From contig JAAAVE010000762.1 of assembly GCA_015679605.1 (NCBI GenBank), positions 1 through 13,911 on the forward strand: a stretch of 13,911 bases of DNA, read 5' to 3'. Positions 9,201-13,911 of this stretch are shown here, one piece after another. The notes under the pieces were generated by a model. It was not told where the DNA came from. It searched no databases and was given only the letters and a program-made list of their open reading frames with translations. The first letter of the stretch is position 1, and each line of letters starts with the position of its first letter. The position numbers and the translations under genes are program-made. This stretch comes from Podila epigama. Taxonomy: Eukaryota; Mortierellomycota; Mortierellomycetes; Mortierellales; Mortierellaceae.

Positions 9201-10577
9201 TGAAATGATTGTCACAACCACGGTGGAGGATCATCTAGTCCAGCCCACCACCACCACAACCACCCGCTCACCCAACCTCTCTATGGTCACTGCATCCTCC
9301 AACGAAAAGTCGTCTGCAGTATATGATTTTGATCAGCAAACGTTGGACATGGTGGCATCTGGTGAAGACCTACCACAGTACGATGACCATTTCCGAGGAG
9401 ATGCGCCACAATACCGTTTTGATTCCGAAAAGCAACCAGAATCCTATTCGTCTCTTGAAGAAGCCCGTATGTCGAACCAACAGCGTCATCAACAACATCA
9501 TCATCAACAACGTCGTGGATTCACTTCTGTCTCTGGAGCTGAACGCATGGTAGGAAGTGGGCCAGACGATGAAAAGACGCGGTATGACCTGAACAATGTC
9601 ATGTCTGCGATTGAACGACTCTCCAAGGTGGCTCCAAGATTGGATGATCAGCGGGTACAACTTTCGGCGCAGCAGAAGCGGGCCATGGCAGGAGCCAATG
9701 TGGCTCATGCGATTGAACGCCTATCACGAGGACGATGGGAGAATCAACGAGCAACTCTCTCAACGGCGACGACAACAACGACAACGACGTCGACGGCGCA
9801 CAAAAAGTTGAGTGGTGAAGGATCGTCGGGTACAGGAACAGTCGCAGAGGCGTCCATGGAACGTACTCGTGATTTGAACAAGCTTGTGAATCAAATTGTC
9901 GAGTCTGCCAAAGCCAGTTATACAAACCAAAAAGCAGAATTTAGTCCGCGTCAACAGTGGAAACTGGAAGGGTCTCGAATTGGCGATAAGATTGAACGAA
10001 GTGAAAGATTGCGCATGTCTGACCAGGTATGAGGGTTGTTTTCTTTTTTATTGTATAGTTTTGTTTCTCTTTCTTTTGAATGTTATATATGACTCCCTGT
10101 CGAGTTTTCTAACGGATTGGATGGCACTTGCATTGTGAATGTGTTTAGGATTGGGAGTCGCCAGAAAAGGTGTTACTCAAGGATATGACGCGTCTGACGA
10201 ATGCACTGTACCAGCAATCTGCTACATCGCAAGCCTTTGCGACCCAGAGGTTCACCTTGACAGAAGACAAGGCACGGAATATGGCTCTACAAGGAATTAT
10301 AAGCAAGATTGAGCGTCTGTCAGACCGCCGAATGGATAATCAAGATGCACTTCCGCCTTCTACATTATCTGCATCGTCTACTACCCTCACAAAGAACCGA
10401 ACAACCACAGTGACAGCAGGAGGTACCTTGAATGAGACAGAAACAGAATCTGCGGCAGCACGGGCCAAAGAACTTCAAGATATGATCAATCAAATGGTGG
10501 AGAGTGGCGGAGGACCTACCCGTCGATCCGCCATGTCATCCCAGCGGGCCGAGTTCAAAGCAAAGTCAGAATTGTAA
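6259..10577 (+). CDS. Unrecognised large disordered protein with C-terminal IER-type repeats, 4 exons, 1078 aa
   Basis: Proposed CDS is join(6259..6294, 6890..7546, 7912..10026, 10149..10577), 3237 nt. All introns are phase 0 GT...AG, and exons 2 to 4 join very clearly. Most of the protein is Ser/Thr/Gln/Pro-rich and probably disordered. More ordered, helix-like stretches are IESLQSLKNLAMLALDG (from about 234), YQLACALAAMLACTYRILNQ (about 420-440) and a charged segment with LEREWAELDKLMEEM (about 613-635). Eight Ser-Gln pairs lie at about 512-527. Residues 785-1078 hold four divergent repeats: (R/K)(D/E)(L/M)xx, a short helix, then (N/T/S/D)Q(R/K), then KIER or AIERL in three of them (R1 to R3), with an arginine and a glutamine after it. 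No known domain is recognised and there is no signal peptide or membrane segment. The first exon (12 codons) and 595-nt intron are uncertain. A stop codon precedes exon 2 in frame, so the alternative start is ATG 6947. Confidence 0.8.
6584..6613. repeat. GGATAGGATGGATGG short tandem repeat
   Basis: GGATAGGATGGATAGGAT is followed by GGATGGATGGATGG, a tetramer/decamer slippage tract inside the proposed first intron. Confidence 0.85.
6785..6850. repeat. ACACAC then ACTCACTCA(ACTC) repeat
   Basis: A short CACA-rich run grades into ACTCACTCAACTCACTCACTCAACTCAACTC. On plus it consists almost only of C, A and T, just upstream of the exon 2 acceptor, where it may serve as part of a pyrimidine-containing intron end. 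Confidence 0.8.
8752..8799 (+). repeat. (TCTCAA)7-TCCCAG hexamer repeat encoding eight Ser-Gln pairs
   Basis: Seven perfect TCTCAA units and one variant, in frame inside exon 3 of the IER-repeat gene. They code for eight uninterrupted Ser-Gln dipeptides followed by more Gln. Confidence 0.97.
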
Positions 10578-10669
10578 TTACAAACGAAAGAGCAATTATA
10601 ATATAAACAAAAAATAAGGGAGTATGTAACAAGCACACCCACAATTGTGTCTACATGCCACTCCATGAA

Positions 10670-10675
10670 AATAAA
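10670..10675 (+). terminator. AATAAA polyadenylation-type signal for the IER-repeat gene
   Basis: AATAAA lies 93 nt after the TAA at 10575-10577, in the 145-nt gap before the stop codon of the convergent aminopeptidase gene. Its position fits a 3' end signal. Use is inferred. Confidence 0.45.
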
Positions 10676-10722
10676 AGATAACTTTTTTATATGGACAAGA
10701 TCTACAAATTGTCCCTCCCTCT

Positions 10723-12640
10723 CTAGTTTGAAAATTTCTTTGCAAACTCAATCAAGGCACGGGCAGGGCGACCAGTCATGCCCTTGGCATAGTATCCACT
10801 GTTACTCGAGGTATCCATGACACCAGCAATATCAATATGTGCATAACGCACACTGCCTGCCTTCACATCCCCAGTCTCTTCCAATTTGATGCCCACCTCA
10901 GTCGAGTCTTCACCCTCTGCCTGCGCAAACCCATCATCGCGCTCAATGCCATGTACAAACTCACGCAGGAAAATCGCTGCCGTGCAGCTACCTGCACTAC
11001 GGCCACCTGTGTTGATCAAATCTGCAACGGTATTGGTGGTGATCTGGGGCAGGTACACGCTATGCAAAGGCATGCGCCAGAACGCCTCATGTGCTTCCTC
11101 ACCTGCAGTATTCAATTCTGACCAAAGAGAATCGCTCGTCGAAAAGACACCCGCGTAGGCTCCTCCAAGAGCCACATCCATGGCACCGGTCAATGTCGCC
11201 AGATCCACCAATGTATGAGGTTTATAAGTCTTGGAGATGTAAGTCAAGGCATCTGCCAAAATCAAACGTCCCTCTGCATCCGTGTTGTCAACCTCAATCG
11301 TCTTGCCAGACATGGATGTGACCACATCACCAGGTTTGCTTGCCTTGCCTGAAGGCATGTTTTCGCACAGAGGAATGCCTGCAACCACGTTGATAGGAAG
11401 ATCCAGTGCGGCAATACCCCACACAGCCGAAGCAACCGTCGCCGCACCTCCCATGTCACCCTTCATCATGCCCATGTTTGCTGAAGGCTTGATCGAGATT
11501 CCGCCACTGTTTTGAACGATGATGAGCAATCACCACAAGAGAAGGAAGCAAGTAAGGAAGGAAAGGCAATGACAAGTTAGTAAAAACGCCATTTGCATTT
11601 TAAGAATATCGGCCAGATTAAAAAAAAGGTGTCCTGAAAGCATCTACTTACGAGTCAAAAGTGACACCTTTGCCGACAAGCGCCAAGGGCTTATCACCCG
11701 ACTTGCCACCGAGGTACTGGATCTCCAAAAACTTGAGTGGTTCATCAGAGCCCTTGGCGACACTCAAGAACGCGCCCATCTTTTGTTCCTCTGCCCATGC
11801 GCGATCCCGAACAGTCACTTGCAGTTTCTTAAGATCAATTCCTTGTTCTTCCACCTCCTTGAGGAACCGTTCCACGAACAATGTGGGTGTCATGTGACTG
11901 CTGGGGGTCTCCATCAGGATGCGGGCAAGGTTTTGAGCCTTGGCTTGAATGAGTCCAGTCTCAAAGGATTTGAGTTCATTAGGGCTTTCGAGATCGAGTG
12001 CCGAGACCTTGACAGTCGATGCCTCTCCCTTCTTGCCTGACTTGAAATAGTTGAAATTGTATAAACCCAAAGATGCACCCTCGGCCGCAGCTTGATCGTG
12101 ACCCATGGAGACAATGCCAATATCCTTGGCTTCACGCGATTTCAAGGCCTTGACACCTGTGGCGACCTTTGAAGAGAAGAATCAAAATCAAATCAAAGAG
12201 AGGGATGACTGATTAAAAGGTGGCGAACTTGGAGTATGTATATTTGTATGGATTTTTTTTTTGTTTCCTTTTCCCATTTACCCTACGCAAGATCAAACCG
12301 CCATAAAAAAAAAAGAGCACAGTAAACTTACAGCCATACGAACGCGGTCCTTGGCAGCATTCGACACGCCTTGTTTACCCAACCCGACGACTGCCACTTT
12401 ACGGATATCGCCACCGAGTCCGAAATCACCATAAAGAACACGGCTCTCGCCGGCTTTGCCCTTGGCCCCTGCAAGCTTGACGTGAGCAGAGAGTTGTTCC
12501 TTGGCGGAGGGAGTAATGTTGCGAGGAAGTAAAAGTTGACCATCCGATGAAAGTCCAATAATCGCGGCGTCATGGAGTCGACTGGCCGTGGAATGGAATC
12601 CGCGTGCTGTTCTCTGGATTGCAGTTTGCATTCTCAGCAT
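10723..12640 (-). CDS. Leucyl aminopeptidase, M17 family, probably mitochondrial, 3 exons, 535 aa
   Basis: Proposed CDS is complement(join(10723..11506, 11652..12166, 12332..12640)), 1608 nt, with clean GTAAGT donors and AG acceptors. M17 enzymes are two-metal exopeptidases that release N-terminal residues, mostly leucine. Matches to the family are K269 and D274 in GKGVTFDSGG, K281 in SIKP, D292 in KGDMGG, and D351, E353 and R355 in NTDAEGRL. The spacings (5, 18 and 59 residues between metal ligands) equal those of bovine lens LAP as I recall them. The variable N-terminal domain precedes residue 230 or so. Residues 1-25 are rich in Arg/Ser/Thr/Ala with no acid and include RGFHS, like a mitochondrial presequence with an R-x-F cleavage motif. 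Length is usual for the family plus presequence. The start at 12640 is the first ATG of the exon, and the second Met (codon 4) would keep the same presequence. Confidence 0.96.
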
Positions 12641-12949
12641 GTTTTGAATTGTGGGAGAGGGGTTGAATGAACAAATGAATGTATGGAAGAATGCAAAAAA
12701 AAAGATCTCTCCGACATTCTTTCCTTTTTTAAAATGTCACGTGGGATTTATTCAGTGTAAGGGGCATTGGAGTCACTTTTTGAAGGAACTTTACGAGAAA
12801 AACATGGCCAAGTTGGAGGCTGTGGCCCATCGTCCTCGCTGCCACTCCTACCGATCACACTGAAGAACAAGGCGCCCAAAACCTCTGCTCAACAGAGCCT
12901 TTTTGAACTTCATTCTGGAGGGAGATTATGCCACATCAATCAAGGAAAC
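12641..12949. other. Aminopeptidase upstream region, then unassigned DNA
   Basis: 12641-12760 holds the pyrimidine-rich (on minus) leader of the aminopeptidase gene and a CACGTG site. 12760-12949 has several overlapping open frames, none with a recognisable motif. It could belong to the retrotransposon fragment that follows, but I see no specific match. Confidence 0.4.
12738..12743. promoter_or_regulatory. CACGTG E-box upstream of the aminopeptidase gene
   Basis: Palindromic CACGTG about 100 nt upstream of the aminopeptidase ATG, in the context TCACGTGG. Fungal bHLH factors of the Cbf1/Pho4/SREBP type bind such sites. Function here is inferred from position only. Confidence 0.3.
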
Positions 12950-13320
12950 ATATGGTGGCAACCCCTCCTTAACAAACTCCCTACAGCATTTACCTTCCAC
13001 AAACAGCAACCCCAACAAGATATCGCCAGAATGTAAGATATGCCAACACCCGAAACGAAGATGCTACCCACTTTCTTTTCGGTTGCCCAGTCAAACTCCA
13101 GATCTGGGTCGAAGCATTGAAAAAAGTACTAACCCCTCCACGCCCATAGACGATCACATTTGATCGAACAGCTTTACTATATTTGCCCAAACTCTACACC
13201 ACCCGCCCACGGCAAACATCGCGGCAATGCTTCTTATCACAACGAATAGATTCAACAATCTGGCGACTGATAAACCGCTCGAGCTACAACGAATCCTGGC
13301 GGAAGTGGACAGCAAAGTAA
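12950..13320 (+). pseudogene. Frameshifted fragment of non-LTR retrotransposon C-terminus (zf-RVT-type zinc finger)
   Basis: Three plus-strand frames carry consecutive parts of one domain. WWQPLLNKLPTA with a following FHK (12953-13000) resembles the WWRLLHNKLPT..LHK segment that precedes the finger. After a shift, SPECKICQ (13023-13046) supplies C-x2-C. After another shift, NEDATHFLFGCPVKLQIW (13054-13107) supplies H-x4-C and the usual trailing IW. This C-x2-C-x9-H-x4-C pattern is the zinc finger found after the reverse transcriptase in many fungal and plant LINE-like elements (zf-RVT). The third frame stops at 13147-13149, then goes on with IDSTIWRLINRSSYN to about 13290. Two frameshifts and a stop mean it is dead. 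No reverse transcriptase or endonuclease core is in the window, so it is a truncated relic. Confidence 0.65.
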
Positions 13321-13556
13321 AAATTCATGGTGGCTCAGACAGACGCGAACACTCTCTCGCCCGCCCAAACCTTCTCCCCGGAGACCCAACTCCAGAAGAA
13401 CCACCTTTGCTTCATCTCCCCCCTTCTCTTTTTTTATACCTTTTCATCACTGATATTGAGATTTCCTGTCAACTGTACACTTAATTGGGGGTAGACGCGT
13501 CACAGCAAACTGGTTCATTTGACTCGTCACTAATACATTCGATAAAAACAAAAAGA
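13321..13556. other. Unassigned DNA downstream of the retrotransposon fragment
   Basis: No protein-like frame, RNA or repeat is evident. It contains a CT-rich patch (about 13398-13435). Confidence 0.4.
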
Positions 13557-13911
13557 ATGCGCGAAAAGGGATGTAGTATGATTTGCCACCAACTTTACAA
13601 CACGCATCCGTACTCCGACACAAAGAGTGGCCAGCACAAGAGTTGTCCACGCCTTACATTGGTCAGTGGAAGGAGTCAGAGAGGTATACTGAACAACTCA
13701 CCAAACAATCTCTTGGTTTCGTTGGCTACAATTGCTTTTGATGACTTTCTCGACTATATCAATATTCAAGAAGAACGAGAAGAAAAAAAAAAGAAAGAAA
13801 AAGACGCGCCTATCGATTGCTCATGCCAAGTCAAACACACAAACCGGTTGACTTGTTTCCTTGGTCTTACTCCCATCTTCACGTCCATATGCTTCGCCAA
13901 TCTAGTTCGAG
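13557..13911 (+). CDS. Possible partial open frame running off the window, unrecognised
   Basis: From ATG 13557 the frame stays open for 118 codons to the window end with no stop. It contains FDDFLDYINIQEER, a Glu/Lys-rich run and several Cys (CSCQVKH, RLTCF). A different frame over 13577-13741 also looks protein-like (for example ELSTPYIGQWKESERYTEQL) and ends at a TGA just where the first frame reads FDDFLDYI. The two may therefore be halves of one decayed gene broken by a frameshift. I recognise neither. Chance openness is possible. Confidence 0.25.
   Translation, partial: MREKGCSMICHQLYNTHPYSDTKSGQHKSCPRLTLVSGRSQRGILNNSPNNLLVSLATIAFDDFLDYINIQEEREEKKKKEKDAPIDCSCQVKHTNRLTCFLGLTPIFTSICFANLVR

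Noticed and set aside
7912-9954. Many minus-strand frames of 64 to 112 codons inside the large plus gene
   Set aside because: They are shadows of the well-supported plus-strand exon and show no independent motifs.

Overview
The window is nuclear DNA from a filamentous fungus. Three protein genes are interrupted by short spliceosomal introns (about 120 to 365 nt, GT...AG), and one intron has a clear TACTAAC-type branch site. Leaders are pyrimidine-rich, and an A-rich stretch precedes one start codon. The style fits an early-diverging lineage such as Mortierellomycota or Mucoromycota, but that placement is inference and has not been tested by any search.

Layout. (1) 12..2619, minus: a five-exon, 671-aa multi-spanning membrane transporter of the triose-phosphate/nucleotide-sugar translocator family (SLC35C2-like). 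It carries a long acidic N-terminal extension and a charged, probably coiled-coil C-terminal tail. (2) 2620..6258: an unusually long (about 3.6 kb) gap between divergent genes. It has no convincing protein gene and is filled with many independent, partly decayed short tandem repeats, plus one degenerate tRNA-like sequence ending in a T6 run (3586..3650, minus). (3) 6259..10577, plus: a four-exon gene for a 1078-aa, largely disordered protein that I do not recognise. It has a run of eight Ser-Gln pairs and, in its last 290 residues, a divergent internal repeat with an I-E-R signature. (4) 10723..12640, minus: a three-exon, 535-aa M17 leucyl aminopeptidase with all metal and catalytic residues and a mitochondrial-type presequence. 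It converges on gene 3 with only 145 nt between stop codons. (5) 12641..13911: a gene-poor flank holding a frameshifted fragment of the C-terminal zinc-finger region (zf-RVT type) of a non-LTR retrotransposon. An open frame of doubtful status runs off the right edge.

The three genes have no obvious shared pathway, so this reads as an ordinary fungal chromosomal neighbourhood. The most novel items are the repeat-bearing protein of gene 3 and the architecture of the microsatellite-rich divergent intergenic region. Splice models were built by hand from reading-frame continuity and family similarity. Those of the transporter and the peptidase are strongly constrained by the family; the first exon of gene 3 is the least certain.
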